From positions 744,001 through 808,000 of the forward strand of contig NZ_LKKK01000002.1 of the NCBI RefSeq assembly GCF_001446935.1: a stretch of 64,000 nucleotides of DNA, written 5' to 3'. The notes under the pieces were generated by a model. The model made no database searches and was not told the origin of the DNA. It was given only the letters and a program-made list of their open reading frames with translations. Below, piece after piece: positions 1 to 9,559 of this stretch. Within the stretch, counting starts at the first letter, position 1, and every line of letters starts with the position of its first letter. This stretch comes from Pseudomonas sp. TTU2014-080ASC. Lineage in GTDB: Bacteria > Pseudomonadota > Gammaproteobacteria > Pseudomonadales > Pseudomonadaceae. The translations under genes were made by a program, and so were the position numbers.

Positions 1-68
1 ACGTCAACCATATTGAGGCGGTGCGGGGTGCGGAACAGATACTTCCAGATGCTTTTGTAATTGTTCAT
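1..68 (-). CDS. Partial gene at left edge, possibly alpha/beta hydrolase
   Basis: A short open frame runs off the left edge. It starts with ATG at 68 on the minus strand, 6 nt after an AAGG ribosome site. It reads MNNYKSIWKYLFRTPHRL and stays open to base 1. Only about 22 residues are visible, so the family cannot be proven. The SIW..L....R...VD opening resembles the N-terminus of some meta-cleavage-type alpha/beta hydrolases, which is recall-based inference. A palindromic operator and a plausible promoter lie just upstream (161-222), so the gene probably belongs to the same regulon as the mhp operon. Confidence 0.55.
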   Translation of the reverse strand, partial: MNNYKSIWKYLFRTPHRLNMVD

Positions 69-160
69 AGCTGACCTTGAAGCTAAGGGTAGCGCGCCCC
101 GCATGCAGATAAGGGCGCGAATTACCTGAGGAAAACTGATGCTGATTAGGGCATGTTCCG

Positions 161-222
161 ACAGTAGCCAAGGGGGTCAGGCGGAGGCAACGAAAACCGT
201 ATTTTATGTGCACTAAGTGCAC
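161..222 (-). promoter_or_regulatory. MhpR-type operator O1 and promoter for the left-edge gene
   Basis: A perfect palindrome GTGCACTAAGTGCAC lies at 208-222. On the minus strand a -35-like TTGCCT (190-185) starts 25 bp from its centre, and a weak -10-like TACTGT (166-161) follows after 18 bp. The geometry is the same as at the mhpA, MmgE/PrpD and porin promoters. The site lies between the end of mhpR and the start of the truncated gene. The operator is clear; the -10 match is poor. Confidence 0.6.
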
Positions 223-224
223 AA

Positions 225-1070
225 TTAGTTGAGGTCTTCGGCCTCTTCGAACAGGTTATTGGTGTTGCCGTACTCGAACTGTTTCCAGCACGCCTCAATT
301 TGCCCGACGGCATCTTTGAGCATCGGCAGATAGCGCTTGGCGGCGTCTTGAATGGTCATGGCCTTGGCCACGTACACAAGGCTCAAACAAGCAGCTACTT
401 TTTCCCCGTTGAATACGGGCAGGGCGATGGCTGCAATACGCTTTTCAGACTGCCAGTGAGCGTAGTTTTCACCGTAGCCAGTTTTGCGTGTGTGCTCGAT
501 CAGGCGGCGGATGTAAGTCTCGTCGCGGGCCAATGCGCCTTCCTCGTCTTCGCGGGCGCGCAGCAGGTCCAGAATCGCTTCACGCTCATCGTCCGGGCAG
601 AAGCTGATGTAGGCGCGTCCAACGGAGGTGTAGAGCATGGGCAGGCGTCTGCCGATCATGGCCTGGTTAAATGAAAGTCGGCTGAATTTATGGGTGGTTT
701 CGCGGACCAGCATGGCGTCCACGTCCAGCGTGCACAGGTCAGTTGGCCAATGCACTTTCTGCAGCAGGCTTCCCAGCACCGGTGAGGCAAGGGAGGAAAT
801 CCACTGTTCGTCGCGGAAACCTTCGCTCAGTTCGCGCACTTTCAGGGTCAACTGATACAGGCTGTCTTCTGAACTGTGGCGCTTGACGTAACCCTCGTGC
901 TGCAGGGTTTCCAGCAGGCGTCTGACCGTGGTGCGGTGTAGCCCAGTTTCCTGACTCAGTTGGTTAATACTGGCTGAGCCACTGGCGCGACTCATGGCAT
1001 GCAAAACGGCCAGGCCGCGAATCAATCCGCGAACGGATTTGTACTCAGTTTCTTTTTCTTCTTGTGTCAT
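225..1070 (-). CDS. mhpR: IclR-family transcriptional regulator of the mhp genes (MhpR-like)
   Basis: A 281-residue IclR-family protein. The N-terminal winged helix (about residues 15-75) contains a recognition-helix segment GLHRTTVRRLLETL. The rest is the IclR effector-binding domain that senses small aromatic or organic acids. In E. coli MhpR activates the divergent mhp operon with 3-(3-hydroxyphenyl)propionate as inducer. Here the gene is likewise divergent from mhpA. ATG 1070 is chosen over GTG 1073 because translation from either gives nearly the same protein and neither has a strong ribosome site. An operator-like palindrome at 1090-1104 lies 19 bp before the start, so autoregulation is likely. 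Four or more similar palindromes within 14 kb suggest it controls several transcription units. Confidence 0.88.
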   Translation of the reverse strand: MTQEEKETEYKSVRGLIRGLAVLHAMSRASGSASINQLSQETGLHRTTVRRLLETLQHEGYVKRHSSEDSLYQLTLKVRELSEGFRDEQWISSLASPVLGSLLQKVHWPTDLCTLDVDAMLVRETTHKFSRLSFNQAMIGRRLPMLYTSVGRAYISFCPDDEREAILDLLRAREDEEGALARDETYIRRLIEHTRKTGYGENYAHWQSEKRIAAIALPVFNGEKVAACLSLVYVAKAMTIQDAAKRYLPMLKDAVGQIEACWKQFEYGNTNNLFEEAEDLN

Positions 1071-1089
1071 CACGCATACTCAAAGCTAT

Positions 1090-1151
1090 GTGCATCTAGT
1101 GCACAACTGACGGCTTTCTCATTGCTGCTGTTTTTTTCTTGTTTCTATACT
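1090..1151 (+). promoter_or_regulatory. MhpR operator O2 and mhpA promoter
   Basis: The near-perfect palindrome GTGCATCTAGTGCAC is at 1090-1104. The -35-like TTGCTG (1122-1127) begins 25 bp from its centre, followed after 18 bp by the -10 TATACT (1146-1151). The implied start is near 1158, which puts the operator centre near -61. From memory, the E. coli MhpR operator is centred near -58, so this is the position expected of an activator. The palindrome is also close to the mhpR start codon. Confidence 0.75.
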
Positions 1152-1361
1152 CCGGCCAGACCTTAAAAGTGGCTTGGCCGGTGATGATACACCTCAGTAA
1201 AACATCGACCGACACCGTGTAACTGATACGGCTCAGTCGGTAACGCCAAATCCTTTTCCTGTAACGCATTACAACCAAAGGCGCTTCACCTGACGGTGAG
1301 CTCCGGGGCCGTTATTGCCCTGGGAAAACAGCGGCGCGCCTCACTCTGGCGGAGAACAATA

Positions 1362-3026
1362 ATGACCCAGACCCCACAAAAGCCTAACGAGATAAGCTAT
1401 CAGGCGGAAGTCGTTGTGCTGGGTGCCGGCCCGGTTGGGCTGGCTATTGCAAACTACCTCGGACAAATGGGTGTCGAGGTTCTGGTGATCGAGAAACTCG
1501 ATACCCTGATCGACTACCCACGTGCTATCGGCATCGACGATGAGTCGCTGCGTACCATTCAGTCCTTTGGTTTGGTCGAGCAGGTATTACCGCACACAAC
1601 GCCGTGGCACGCCATGCGTTTTCTGACACCCAAGGGTCGTTGCTTTGCCGACATTCAGCCGATGACCGATGAATTCGGTTGGTCGCGCCGCAACGCGTTC
1701 ATCCAGCCTCAGGTGGATGGCGTGATGTACAAAGGCCTTGGGCGCTTCCCGAATGTGCGCTGCCTGTTCTCCCGCGATATGTACGCATTTTCTCAGGACG
1801 CCACAGGTGTCGACTTGAGCTTGCGTAAGGCCGATGGCACTGAAGAGCGTGTACGCGCCAGCTACCTGGTTGCCTGTGATGGTGGCAACAGCTACGTGCG
1901 CCGCACCCTGAATATTTCCTTCGACGGCAAGACCGCACCGAACCAGTGGATCGTGGTCGACATCGCCAACGACCCGCTGGGTACGCCGAACATTTACCTG
2001 TGTGCCGACCCGGTGCGTCCGTATGTGTCGGCAGCACTGCCGCACGGTGTGCGCCGCTTCGAATTTATGGTGATGCCGGGTGAAACCGAAGAGCAACTGA
2101 GCCGCCCGGAAAACATGCGTAAGCTGCTGTCGCAGGTGTTGCCGGAGCCGGACAAAGTCGAGCTGATCCGCCAGCGTGTGTACAGCCACAACGCCCGTCT
2201 GGCCGGGCGCTTCCGCATCGACCGGATTCTTCTGGCAGGCGACGCCGCACACATCATGCCGGTCTGGCAGGGCCAGGGTTACAACAGCGGCATGCGTGAT
2301 GCCAGCAACCTGGCGTGGAAACTCGCGCTGGTGGTCAAAGGCTTGGCCGATCCAGCCCTGCTCGACACCTACGAAGCTGAGCGTCGTGATCATGCCAAGG
2401 CGATGATTGATCTGTCTGTGCTGGCCGGTAACGTGCTCAATCCGCCGAAGCGCTGGTACGCCACGCTGCGTGACGGTATCTCCTGGCTGCTCAATTACGT
2501 GCCGCCGGTGAAGCGTTATTTCCTCGAAATGCGCTTTAAGCCGATGCCGAAATACACCCAAGGTGTGGTTGTGGCCGACAGCATTAAGGACTCCCCAGCC
2601 GGACGCATGTTTATTCAGCCAAAAGTGGAGCTGGAAGATGGCCGTCAGGTGCTGCTGGATGAAGTGATTGGCAGCAACTTTGCGATCATTGCCTGGGGCA
2701 GCAATCCGAAGTGGGGCCTGAAGCCTGAGCAGATCGCTGCCTACGAACAACTGGGTGTGAAATTCATTCAGGTGTTGCCGGCTGTTCAGCTTAAGGCTGA
2801 GCGCGAGGTGATCGATGGCGTGATCACTGTCGGTGATTACACCAACCGTCTGAAGACTTGGTTCGGTCTGTACCCGGCGTCTGTGGTCATCCTGCGTCCG
2901 GATCGTTTTGTCGCTGCGGCAACCATCCCGCAGACCTTGGAAAAGGCCGCTGCTCAAGTGCTGTATGCACTGCGCGCCACGCCGGTGATCGCCAGCGTAC
3001 AAGCGTCAGCCGGCAAGGTGGCCTGA
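1362..3026 (+). CDS. mhpA: 3-(3-hydroxyphenyl)propionate hydroxylase MhpA
   Basis: An FAD monooxygenase that converts 3-(3-hydroxyphenyl)propionate (or 3-hydroxycinnamate) with NADH and O2 to the 2,3-dihydroxy compound, the first step of the pathway. The FAD fingerprint GAGPVG is at residues 21-26 and the second FAD motif ([15 protein letters not shown]) near residue 290. The chosen ATG at 1362 follows a GGAG site and gives 554 residues, the length I recall for E. coli MhpA. An upstream in-frame GTG at 1296 has no ribosome site. It is the first gene of a six-gene operon in the E. coli order A-B-C-D-F-E, and mhpB begins one base after its stop codon. Confidence 0.95.
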   Translation: MTQTPQKPNEISYQAEVVVLGAGPVGLAIANYLGQMGVEVLVIEKLDTLIDYPRAIGIDDESLRTIQSFGLVEQVLPHTTPWHAMRFLTPKGRCFADIQPMTDEFGWSRRNAFIQPQVDGVMYKGLGRFPNVRCLFSRDMYAFSQDATGVDLSLRKADGTEERVRASYLVACDGGNSYVRRTLNISFDGKTAPNQWIVVDIANDPLGTPNIYLCADPVRPYVSAALPHGVRRFEFMVMPGETEEQLSRPENMRKLLSQVLPEPDKVELIRQRVYSHNARLAGRFRIDRILLAGDAAHIMPVWQGQGYNSGMRDASNLAWKLALVVKGLADPALLDTYEAERRDHAKAMIDLSVLAGNVLNPPKRWYATLRDGISWLLNYVPPVKRYFLEMRFKPMPKYTQGVVVADSIKDSPAGRMFIQPKVELEDGRQVLLDEVIGSNFAIIAWGSNPKWGLKPEQIAAYEQLGVKFIQVLPAVQLKAEREVIDGVITVGDYTNRLKTWFGLYPASVVILRPDRFVAAATIPQTLEKAAAQVLYALRATPVIASVQASAGKVA

Positions 3027-3027
3027 G

Positions 3028-3981
3028 ATGACTGCGCTGTTGGAATGCCTCTCGCACACACCGCTGGTGGGCTTTGTTGACCCGGCCCGTGCGGTGCTGG
3101 ATGAAGTGGATGATGTGATCTCAGCGGCCCGTAAGCGGGTCGCCGAGTTTGATCCGGAGCTGGTGGTGCTGTTCACCCCGGATCACTACAACGGTTTTTT
3201 CTACGACGTAATGCCGTCGTTTTGCATCGGTATGGCGGCCCACGCTATTGGCGATTTCGGCACCCTGGCCGGGCCGCTGAACGTGCCCCAGGAGCTGGCG
3301 GAGTCCTGCGCGCAGGCTGTCTTGGACGCAGGCGTTGACTCGGCTGTGTCCTACCGTATGCAACTCGACCACGGAGCTGCTCAGCCACTGGAACTGCTGT
3401 TCGGTGGGCTGAGAGAAGTGCCGGTGATCCCGGTCTTCATCAACTCGGTAGCCACCCCGCTGCCGAGCTTTCAGCGTGCCCGTCTGCTGGGCGAAGCGAT
3501 TGGCCGTTGGGCACAGTCGCTGAACCAGCGGGTCCTGTTCATCGCATCTGGCGGGCTTTCCCATCAGCCTCCGGTGCCTGAACTGGCCAAAGTCGATGGG
3601 TTGATGGCCGACAGGCTAAAAGGCAGTGGCCGGTATTTGCCGGCCGATGAGCGCGAAGCACGCACGCAGCGGGTGATCCTCGCGGCGCAGCGATTCGTGC
3701 ACGACCAGAACTCGCTGCACCCACTCAACCCTGAGTGGGATCAGCAGTTCCTCGACATTCTCAGCGACGGCCGCATGGCCGAGCTGGACAGCATGGGCAA
3801 TGCCGAGCTATCCGCACTCGCGGGCAAATCCACCCATGAAGTCAAAACCTGGGTTGCAGCCAGTTCTGCGCTGCAAGCCTTTGGCCCGTATCAGGCCAGT
3901 AATCGCTATTACCGCGAAATTCCCGAGTGGATTGCCGGCTTCGGTGCGCTCAGCGCCCGGCCGTGCACGAGCGGGCAATGA
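3028..3981 (+). CDS. mhpB: 2,3-dihydroxyphenylpropionate 1,2-dioxygenase MhpB
   Basis: A class III (LigB-type) extradiol ring-cleavage dioxygenase of 317 residues. It opens the catechol ring of 2,3-dihydroxyphenylpropionate next to the hydroxyl groups, using Fe(II). Both functionally important histidines known from E. coli MhpB are present at the same numbers: His115 in LDHGAAQPL and His179 in GGLSHQPP. Its start lies one base after the mhpA stop, which suggests coupled translation. The C-terminal tail ([12 protein letters not shown]) has no recognisable function. Confidence 0.95.
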   Translation: MTALLECLSHTPLVGFVDPARAVLDEVDDVISAARKRVAEFDPELVVLFTPDHYNGFFYDVMPSFCIGMAAHAIGDFGTLAGPLNVPQELAESCAQAVLDAGVDSAVSYRMQLDHGAAQPLELLFGGLREVPVIPVFINSVATPLPSFQRARLLGEAIGRWAQSLNQRVLFIASGGLSHQPPVPELAKVDGLMADRLKGSGRYLPADEREARTQRVILAAQRFVHDQNSLHPLNPEWDQQFLDILSDGRMAELDSMGNAELSALAGKSTHEVKTWVAASSALQAFGPYQASNRYYREIPEWIAGFGALSARPCTSGQ

Positions 3982-4009
3982 TCAAGCATTCAGTAGGGAA
4001 GGCACGCCT

Positions 4010-4867
4010 ATGACCCGTTTCAACGAAGAAGACAGCAGCCGCTTTGTACAGATCGAAGATGCAGGCCGCTCTTTGAAGGTGCACTACAACGACCTCGGCG
4101 ACGGTGACAAGGTTGTGGTCATGCTCCACGGCTCAGGCCCAGGTGCAACCGGCTGGGCCAACTTCAACCGCAACATCGACCCGGTGGTGGATGCCGGTTT
4201 CCGCGTGCTGCTGATCAACTGCCCCGGCTGGGGCAAGAGCGACTCGGTGCTGTGCGCTGAGTCCCGCTCCGACTTTAACGCCCGCGTGGTTAAGGCTGTT
4301 ATCGATCATTTACAGATCGACAAAATCAGCCTGCTCGGTAATTCCATGGGCGGCCACAGCGCAGTGGCGTTTGCCCTGACGTACCCGGAGAACGTCGACA
4401 AACTGGTGTTGATGGGCGGTGGTACAGGTGGCGTCAGCCCCTTTGTGCCGATGCCGACTGAGGGCATCAAGCTGATCGGTGCGCTGTACCGCGAGCCGAC
4501 TCTGGAAAACCTCAACCGCATGATGAACGTGTTCGTCTACGACAGCAGCGACCTGACTGAAGACCTGATGAAGGCCCGTCTGGAAAACCTGCTGGCGCGC
4601 CCGGATCACCTGGAAAACTTTGTGAAGAGCCTGCTGGCGCACCCGGTGCAGTTCCCGGACTTTGGTGCGCGACTGGCCACCATTCAAGCCGAAACCCTGA
4701 TCGTCTGGGGCCGTAATGACCGCTTTGTTCCGGTCGATACCGGCTATCGCCTGAACGCCGGCATCCTTAATTCGCAGCTGCACGTCTTCAACCAGTGCGG
4801 GCACTGGGCGCAGTGGGAACACGCGGAAAAATTCAACCGGCTGGTGCTGGACTTCCTCACCCACTGA
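4010..4867 (+). CDS. mhpC: 2-hydroxy-6-oxononadienedioate hydrolase MhpC
   Basis: An alpha/beta-hydrolase of 285 residues that splits the C-C bond of the ring-fission product. It gives 2-hydroxypenta-2,4-dienoate plus succinate (or fumarate from the cinnamate series). The nucleophile elbow GNSMGG places Ser112. The oxyanion region [10 protein letters not shown] is near 40-49, the acid is in GRNDRFVP, and the C-terminal His is in CGHWAQWE. The start chosen is ATG 4010, which follows a GGAAGG site. A longer frame open from 3800 overlaps mhpB and is not needed. The protein length matches the family. Confidence 0.94.
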   Translation: MTRFNEEDSSRFVQIEDAGRSLKVHYNDLGDGDKVVVMLHGSGPGATGWANFNRNIDPVVDAGFRVLLINCPGWGKSDSVLCAESRSDFNARVVKAVIDHLQIDKISLLGNSMGGHSAVAFALTYPENVDKLVLMGGGTGGVSPFVPMPTEGIKLIGALYREPTLENLNRMMNVFVYDSSDLTEDLMKARLENLLARPDHLENFVKSLLAHPVQFPDFGARLATIQAETLIVWGRNDRFVPVDTGYRLNAGILNSQLHVFNQCGHWAQWEHAEKFNRLVLDFLTH

Positions 4868-4895
4868 TGCCGCTACGGCCTTCTGAGAGGTACTC

Positions 4896-5690
4896 ATGAG
4901 CGTTTCTTTTGACACCCTGGAGCAGTTGGCTGCGGCCCTGCGCAAGGCAGAACGTAGCGGTGAAGGCATCGAGCCTTTACGCGATCAGATTGGTCTGGAC
5001 GGTGCTGAAGCAGCTTATGCCATTCAGCGCATAAACGTCGCCCACGCTGAGGCCTCTGGCCGTCGTGTGGTCGGTCGCAAAATCGGCCTGACCAATAAGA
5101 AAGTGCAGGCGCAGTTGGGCGTGGATCAACCGGACTTCGGCACCCTGTTTGCCGACATGTGCTACGGCGACAACGACACCGTGCCGTTTGGCCGCGTGAT
5201 GCAGCCGAAGATCGAGGCGGAAATTGCGCTGGTGCTGGAAAAAGACCTGCCGCGTATCGACACCACTTACCTCGACGTACTCGATGCCACTGGTTGGGTG
5301 CTGCCGTCGCTGGAGATCGTCGGTTCGCGCATCAAAGACTGGAACATCAAATTCGTCGACACCGTGGCGGACAACGCTTCCAGCGGTTGCTTTGTACTCG
5401 GCGGCCCGGCGCGTCGCATTGCTGATGTTGATCTGCGTAAAGCGGTCATGAGCATGACCCGCAACGGTGAAGTGGTATCCAGCGGCAGCGGTGCTGAATG
5501 CTTGGGCCATCCGCTCAATGCAGCGGCCTGGCTGGCCTCAACCATGGCCCGTTTGGGGACGCCGCTGAAAGCCGGTGATGTGATTCTGACCGGCGCACTC
5601 GGCCCAATGGTGGCGGTGGCTGCCGGTGATCATTTTGAAGCGGTAATTGAAGGCATTGGCCAGGTTGGCGTGCAGTTCAGCGCTGAATAA
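4896..5690 (+). CDS. mhpD: 2-keto-4-pentenoate hydratase MhpD
   Basis: A hydratase of 264 residues of the fumarylacetoacetate-hydrolase-like fold. It adds water to 2-hydroxypenta-2,4-dienoate to form 4-hydroxy-2-oxovalerate, using a divalent metal. Family hallmarks include GRKIGLTN near the N-terminus, the acidic metal site in [15 protein letters not shown] and the [11 protein letters not shown] segment near the C-terminus. ATG 4896 is preceded by GAGAGG. It lies 28 bp after mhpC inside the operon. Confidence 0.94.
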   Translation: MSVSFDTLEQLAAALRKAERSGEGIEPLRDQIGLDGAEAAYAIQRINVAHAEASGRRVVGRKIGLTNKKVQAQLGVDQPDFGTLFADMCYGDNDTVPFGRVMQPKIEAEIALVLEKDLPRIDTTYLDVLDATGWVLPSLEIVGSRIKDWNIKFVDTVADNASSGCFVLGGPARRIADVDLRKAVMSMTRNGEVVSSGSGAECLGHPLNAAAWLASTMARLGTPLKAGDVILTGALGPMVAVAAGDHFEAVIEGIGQVGVQFSAE

Positions 5691-5722
5691 ATCATGCCTT
5701 GCGTGCACTTAAGGTACTAACG

Positions 5723-6658
5723 ATGAAAAAACTAAAAGCCGCCATCATCGGGCCGGGCAATATCGGCACCGACCTGATGATCAAGATTATGCGCAACGCC
5801 AAGTTCCTCGAAGTGGCCGCCATGGTCGGTATCGACCCTAATTCCGACGGCCTGGCCCGCGCTGCGCGCATGGGCGTTGCCACTACAGCTGAAGGCGTAC
5901 AAGGGCTGATCAATCTGCCCGAGTTCGCTGATATCGATTTCGTGTTCGATGCCACCAGCGCTGGCGCCCACGTGAAAAACGACGCGCAGCTGCGTGCAGC
6001 CAAGCCAGGCATCCGCCTGATCGACCTGACCCCGGCAGCCATTGGCCCGTACTGCGTGCCGGTGGTTAACGGCGCTGAGCACATCGACAAGCTCAACGTG
6101 AACATGGTCACCTGCGGTGGCCAGGCGACCATCCCGATGGTCGCAGCGGTTTCCCGCGTGGCTAAAGTCCACTACGCCGAGATCATCGCGTCTATCGCCT
6201 CCAAATCAGCAGGCCCAGGCACCCGCGCCAACATTGATGAGTTCACCGAAACCACCAGCAAGGCCATCGAGGTAATCGGCGGCGCAGCGAAGGGCAAGGC
6301 GATCATCATCATGAACCCGGCTGAACCGCCGCTGATTATGCGTGACACCGTGTTCGTGCTCTCTGAAGCGGCCGACCAAGCCGCTGTTGAAGCCTCCGTG
6401 CTGGAAATGGAAAAAGCCGTTAACGCCTATGTGCCGGGCTATCGCCTGAAGCAGAAGGTGCAGTTCGACGTGATCCCTGAAGATGCACCGCTGAACATTC
6501 CGGGCCACGGTAAGTTCTCCGGCCTGAAAACCTCCGTGTTCCTCGAAGTCGAAGGCGCGGCGCACTACCTGCCAGCCTACGCGGGTAACCTGGACATCAT
6601 GACCTCTGCCGCGCTAGCTACCGCCGAGCGCATGGCTGAATCCATGATCAACGGCTGA
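5723..6658 (+). CDS. mhpF: Acylating acetaldehyde dehydrogenase MhpF
   Basis: A 311-residue CoA-acylating aldehyde dehydrogenase that turns acetaldehyde, NAD and CoA into acetyl-CoA. In relatives it forms a channelling complex with the aldolase MhpE, whose gene follows 10 bp later. The NAD fingerprint GPGNIG is near the N-terminus and the catalytic Cys lies in [13 protein letters not shown] 5723 was chosen because it follows AAGG at a normal distance and begins the conserved [12 protein letters not shown] start. An in-frame upstream start at 5699 lacks a ribosome site. A GTGCAC half-site lies just upstream (5704-5709), but it has no matching second half. Confidence 0.95.
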   Translation: MKKLKAAIIGPGNIGTDLMIKIMRNAKFLEVAAMVGIDPNSDGLARAARMGVATTAEGVQGLINLPEFADIDFVFDATSAGAHVKNDAQLRAAKPGIRLIDLTPAAIGPYCVPVVNGAEHIDKLNVNMVTCGGQATIPMVAAVSRVAKVHYAEIIASIASKSAGPGTRANIDEFTETTSKAIEVIGGAAKGKAIIIMNPAEPPLIMRDTVFVLSEAADQAAVEASVLEMEKAVNAYVPGYRLKQKVQFDVIPEDAPLNIPGHGKFSGLKTSVFLEVEGAAHYLPAYAGNLDIMTSAALATAERMAESMING

Positions 6659-6668
6659 GGACAGCACC

Positions 6669-7688
6669 ATGACCTTTGATCCAAGCAAAAAGCTCTACAT
6701 CTCCGACGTGACCCTGCGTGACGGCAGCCATGCCATCCGCCACCAGTACTCGATCCAGAACGTGCAGGACATTGCCCGCGCCCTGGACAAGGCGCGTGTT
6801 GATTCCATCGAAGTCACCCACGGTGATGGCCTGCAAGGCTCCAGCTTCAACTACGGCTTTGGTGCACACTCTGATTTGGAGTGGATTGAAGCCGCTGCGG
6901 ATGTCATCGAAAACGCCAAAATCACCGTACTGCTGCTGCCGGGTATCGGCACGGTTCACGACCTTAAAGCGGCCTACGATGCCGGTGCGCGCAGCGTGCG
7001 CGTCGCCACTCACTGCACCGAGGCGGATGTGTCCAAGCAGCACATCGAATACGCCCGCAGCCTGGGCATGGACACCGTCGGCTTCCTGATGATGAGCCAC
7101 ATGATCCCGGCGGAAAAACTCGCCGAGCAAGGCAAGCTGATGGAGTCCTACGGTGCCCAGTGCATCTACATGGCCGACTCCGGCGGCGCGATGAACATGA
7201 ACGACATCCGCGACCGTATGCGTGCATTCAAGGCCGTGCTTAACCCGGAAACTCAGACTGGTATGCACGCGCACCACAACCTGAGCCTCGGCGTAGCCAA
7301 CTCCATCGTTGCGGTGGAAGAGGGATGCGACCGTATCGACGCCAGCCTCGCCGGTATGGGCGCCGGTGCCGGTAACGCACCGCTGGAAGTGTTTATCGCA
7401 GCCGCCGAGCGCATGGGCTGGAACCATGGCACGGACCTGTATGCACTGATGGACGCGGCTGATGACCTGGTGCGTCCGCTGCAAGATCGCCCGGTCCGTG
7501 TGGACCGCGAAACCCTCGGCCTCGGCTACGCGGGTGTCTATTCCAGCTTCCTGCGTCACGCCGAAGTGGCTGCGCAGAAATACGGTTTGTCGACCCTCGA
7601 CATCCTCGTTGAGCTGGGCAAGCGCCGCATGGTTGGCGGCCAGGAAGACATGATTGTGGATGTCGCGCTGGACCTGCTTAAGCGCTGA
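6669..7688 (+). CDS. mhpE: 4-hydroxy-2-oxovalerate aldolase MhpE
   Basis: A class II (metal-dependent) aldolase of the HMGL/DRE-TIM family, 339 residues. It cleaves 4-hydroxy-2-oxovalerate to pyruvate and acetaldehyde. The [12 protein letters not shown] segment near residue 17 holds the metal- and substrate-binding RD pair. The later [15 protein letters not shown] segment supplies the histidine metal ligands, and a C-terminal communication domain follows. It is the last gene of the mhp operon. A strong intrinsic terminator begins about 23 bp after its stop codon. Confidence 0.95.
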   Translation: MTFDPSKKLYISDVTLRDGSHAIRHQYSIQNVQDIARALDKARVDSIEVTHGDGLQGSSFNYGFGAHSDLEWIEAAADVIENAKITVLLLPGIGTVHDLKAAYDAGARSVRVATHCTEADVSKQHIEYARSLGMDTVGFLMMSHMIPAEKLAEQGKLMESYGAQCIYMADSGGAMNMNDIRDRMRAFKAVLNPETQTGMHAHHNLSLGVANSIVAVEEGCDRIDASLAGMGAGAGNAPLEVFIAAAERMGWNHGTDLYALMDAADDLVRPLQDRPVRVDRETLGLGYAGVYSSFLRHAEVAAQKYGLSTLDILVELGKRRMVGGQEDMIVDVALDLLKR

Positions 7689-7710
7689 CACCACCGCTGT
7701 GCCTGAATTT

Positions 7711-7738
7711 GCCGTGGTTCGCCACGGCTTTTTTTTAT
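7711..7738 (+). terminator. Intrinsic terminator of the mhp operon
   Basis: A 7-bp stem GCCGTGG / CCACGGC with a 4-nt loop is followed by eight T. It separates mhpE from the following dehydrogenase gene, which would then need read-through or its own promoter. Confidence 0.88.
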
Positions 7739-7763
7739 GTGTTGAATGCGACTGGAGATGACC

Positions 7764-9212
7764 ATGCAATTGCACAATCAGGATCTGTTCCGCCAACAGG
7801 CCTATATCGACGGACAGTGGGTGGATGCTGACAACGGCCAGACGATTGCCGTGAACAACCCGGCCACGGGTGAAATCCTCGGCAGCGTGCCGAAAATGGG
7901 CCGTGATGAAACCCGCCGCGCGATTGATGCCGCTGAGCGTGCCCTGCCAGCCTGGCGTGACCTGACCGCGAAAGACCGCGCCAACCGCCTGCGCAAGTGG
8001 TTTGAACTGATGATGGCTAATCAGGAAGACCTGGCTCGTCTGATGACCATGGAGCAGGGCAAACCGCTCATCGAATCCCGCGGCGAAATTGCCTATGCTG
8101 CGTCCTTCCTTGAGTGGTTCGGTGAAGAAGCCAAGCGTGTATATGGCGACACCATTCCTGGCCACCAGCAGGACAAGCGCATCATTGTGCTCAAGCAGCC
8201 GATTGGTGTGACCGCTGCGATTACGCCGTGGAACTTCCCCTCCGCGATGATCACCCGCAAAGCCGGTCCGGCACTGGCAGCGGGTTGCACAATGGTGCTC
8301 AAACCTGCCTCGCAAACCCCGTATTCCGCGCTGGCACTGGCTGCACTGGCTGAGCAGGCGGGTATTCCAGCAGGCGTATTTAGTGTGGTCACCGGTAGCG
8401 CTGGTGAAGTCGGTGGTGAGCTGACCGGTAACCCGAAAGTACGCAAACTGACCTTTACTGGCTCCACTGAAATCGGTCGTCAACTGATGGCTGAGTGCGC
8501 GCAGGACATCAAAAAAGTCTCGCTGGAGCTGGGCGGCAACGCGCCGTTTATTGTCTTCGACGATGCTGATCTTGATGCGGCTGTTGAAGGCGCACTCATC
8601 TCCAAATTCCGCAACAATGGCCAGACTTGCGTATGTGCTAACCGCCTGTACATTCAGGACGGTGTCTACGATGCCTTCGTTGAGAAGCTGGTAGCAGCGG
8701 TCAACAAACTGCAGCTCGGTAATGGTCTGGAAGCAGGCATCACCACCGGCCCGCTGATTGATGCCAAAGCTGTCGCCAAGGTTCAGGAGCACATTGAAGA
8801 TGCCGTGAGCAAAGGCGCACGTATCGTCAGTGGTGGTAAGCCGAGCGCACTGGCTGGCACCTTCTTCGAACCGACTATTCTGGTGGACGTGCCGACCTCT
8901 GCGCTCGTCTCCAAAGACGAAACCTTCGGTCCGCTGGCGCCGCTGTTCCGCTTTAAAGACGAAGCCGAAGTCATCGCCATGTCCAACGACACCGAATACG
9001 GTCTAGCCTCCTACTTCTATGCACGTGATCTGGGCCGCGTATTCCGCGTAGCTGAGGCGCTGGAGTACGGCATGGTCGGCATCAACACCGGCGTGATCTC
9101 CAACGAAGTCGCACCGTTCGGTGGCATCAAAGCCTCCGGCCTGGGACGTGAAGGCTCCAAGTACGGCATCGAAGACTATTTGGAAATCAAATACCTCTGC
9201 TTGTCGCTGTAA
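7764..9212 (+). CDS. gabD: NAD(P)-dependent succinate-semialdehyde dehydrogenase-type protein (GabD-like)
   Basis: An aldehyde dehydrogenase of 482 residues, the length I recall for E. coli GabD. The cofactor region ITPWNFP, the general base Glu in LELGGNAPF and the nucleophile in NNGQTCVCANR (near residue 288) are intact. The double Cys pattern CVC is typical of succinate-semialdehyde dehydrogenases. ATG 7764 is preferred over in-frame ATGs at 7746 and 7758 because it lies 6 nt after GGAG. MhpC releases succinate rather than the semialdehyde, so the mhp pathway does not obviously need it. It may oxidise an aldehyde formed from another substrate of the island. Substrate is inferred from family only. 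Confidence 0.82.
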   Translation: MQLHNQDLFRQQAYIDGQWVDADNGQTIAVNNPATGEILGSVPKMGRDETRRAIDAAERALPAWRDLTAKDRANRLRKWFELMMANQEDLARLMTMEQGKPLIESRGEIAYAASFLEWFGEEAKRVYGDTIPGHQQDKRIIVLKQPIGVTAAITPWNFPSAMITRKAGPALAAGCTMVLKPASQTPYSALALAALAEQAGIPAGVFSVVTGSAGEVGGELTGNPKVRKLTFTGSTEIGRQLMAECAQDIKKVSLELGGNAPFIVFDDADLDAAVEGALISKFRNNGQTCVCANRLYIQDGVYDAFVEKLVAAVNKLQLGNGLEAGITTGPLIDAKAVAKVQEHIEDAVSKGARIVSGGKPSALAGTFFEPTILVDVPTSALVSKDETFGPLAPLFRFKDEAEVIAMSNDTEYGLASYFYARDLGRVFRVAEALEYGMVGINTGVISNEVAPFGGIKASGLGREGSKYGIEDYLEIKYLCLSL

Positions 9213-9232
9213 GGCGTAGCCCGGCTACACCG

Positions 9233-9262
9233 AAGCCCGCACTCAGTTGCGGGCTTTTTTAT
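9233..9262 (+). terminator. Intrinsic terminator after gabD
   Basis: The inverted repeat AAGCCCGC / GCGGGCTT with an 8-nt spacer is followed by a run of T. It starts about 20 bp after the dehydrogenase stop codon. Confidence 0.85.
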
Positions 9263-9319
9263 GGGCGGCACTCAGGCAACGGCATGCCAACACACGCAGC
9301 CGGGTAGATACCGTTTCGT

Positions 9320-9430
9320 AGGGCGGGTTAGTCGTAAAGTGGCGCAACCCGCCGCATGCTGGCGGCCACAACTCAGCGCTCAAAATGGGCTGCGTTATGC
9401 GTGGCCCGCGCCCCGGATTACGCCGGTGGG
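9320..9430. repeat. Degenerate dispersed intergenic repeat
   Basis: The arms GGCGGGTT (9322-9329) and AACCCGCC (9346-9353) form an inverted repeat. They are followed by GC-rich text (GGATTACGCC, GGCCCGCG) of the kind found in dispersed non-coding repeats of Pseudomonas genomes. The 350-bp space between gabD and the MFS gene contains this element and two terminators; I see no credible gene in it. Assignment to a repeat family is by memory. Confidence 0.45.
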
Positions 9431-9514
9431 CCAGCTAAGCCCGCATGGCCATTTCAGTTGCGTAGCGGATGCGTTTACATCCCTACATGGCCAGTCTGGC
9501 CGCCGTATAGACGT

Positions 9515-9548
9515 AAAAAAGCCCGCAGCGTGGTGCGGGCTTTTTTTC
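9515..9548. terminator. Bidirectional terminator between convergent genes
   Basis: An AAAAAAGCCCGC / GCGGGCTTTTTTT inverted repeat with a short loop, flanked by A and T runs. It can stop transcription from both the gabD side and the MFS gene that ends at 9560. Confidence 0.85.
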
Positions 9549-9559
9549 ACGTTGCCTGG

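Noticed and set aside
4-222. A 72-codon minus-strand frame at the left edge
   Set aside because: Its start codon is inside the operator palindrome and it has no ribosome site. The frame starting at 68 has a proper ribosome site and a family-like N-terminus.
1587-3002. A 471-codon minus-strand frame opposite mhpA
   Set aside because: Low-information His/Gln/Arg-rich translation with no motif; mhpA explains the region.
5704-5718. GTGCAC half-site before mhpF as an internal MhpR operator
   Set aside because: Only one half matches, there is no promoter at the fixed spacing, and the site lies inside the operon next to the ribosome site.
6648-8792. A 714-codon open frame on the minus strand across mhpE and gabD
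   Set aside because: It lies opposite two clearly recognisable genes and a terminator, its translation resembles no family and it has no ribosome site. It is a side effect of G/C-rich third positions.
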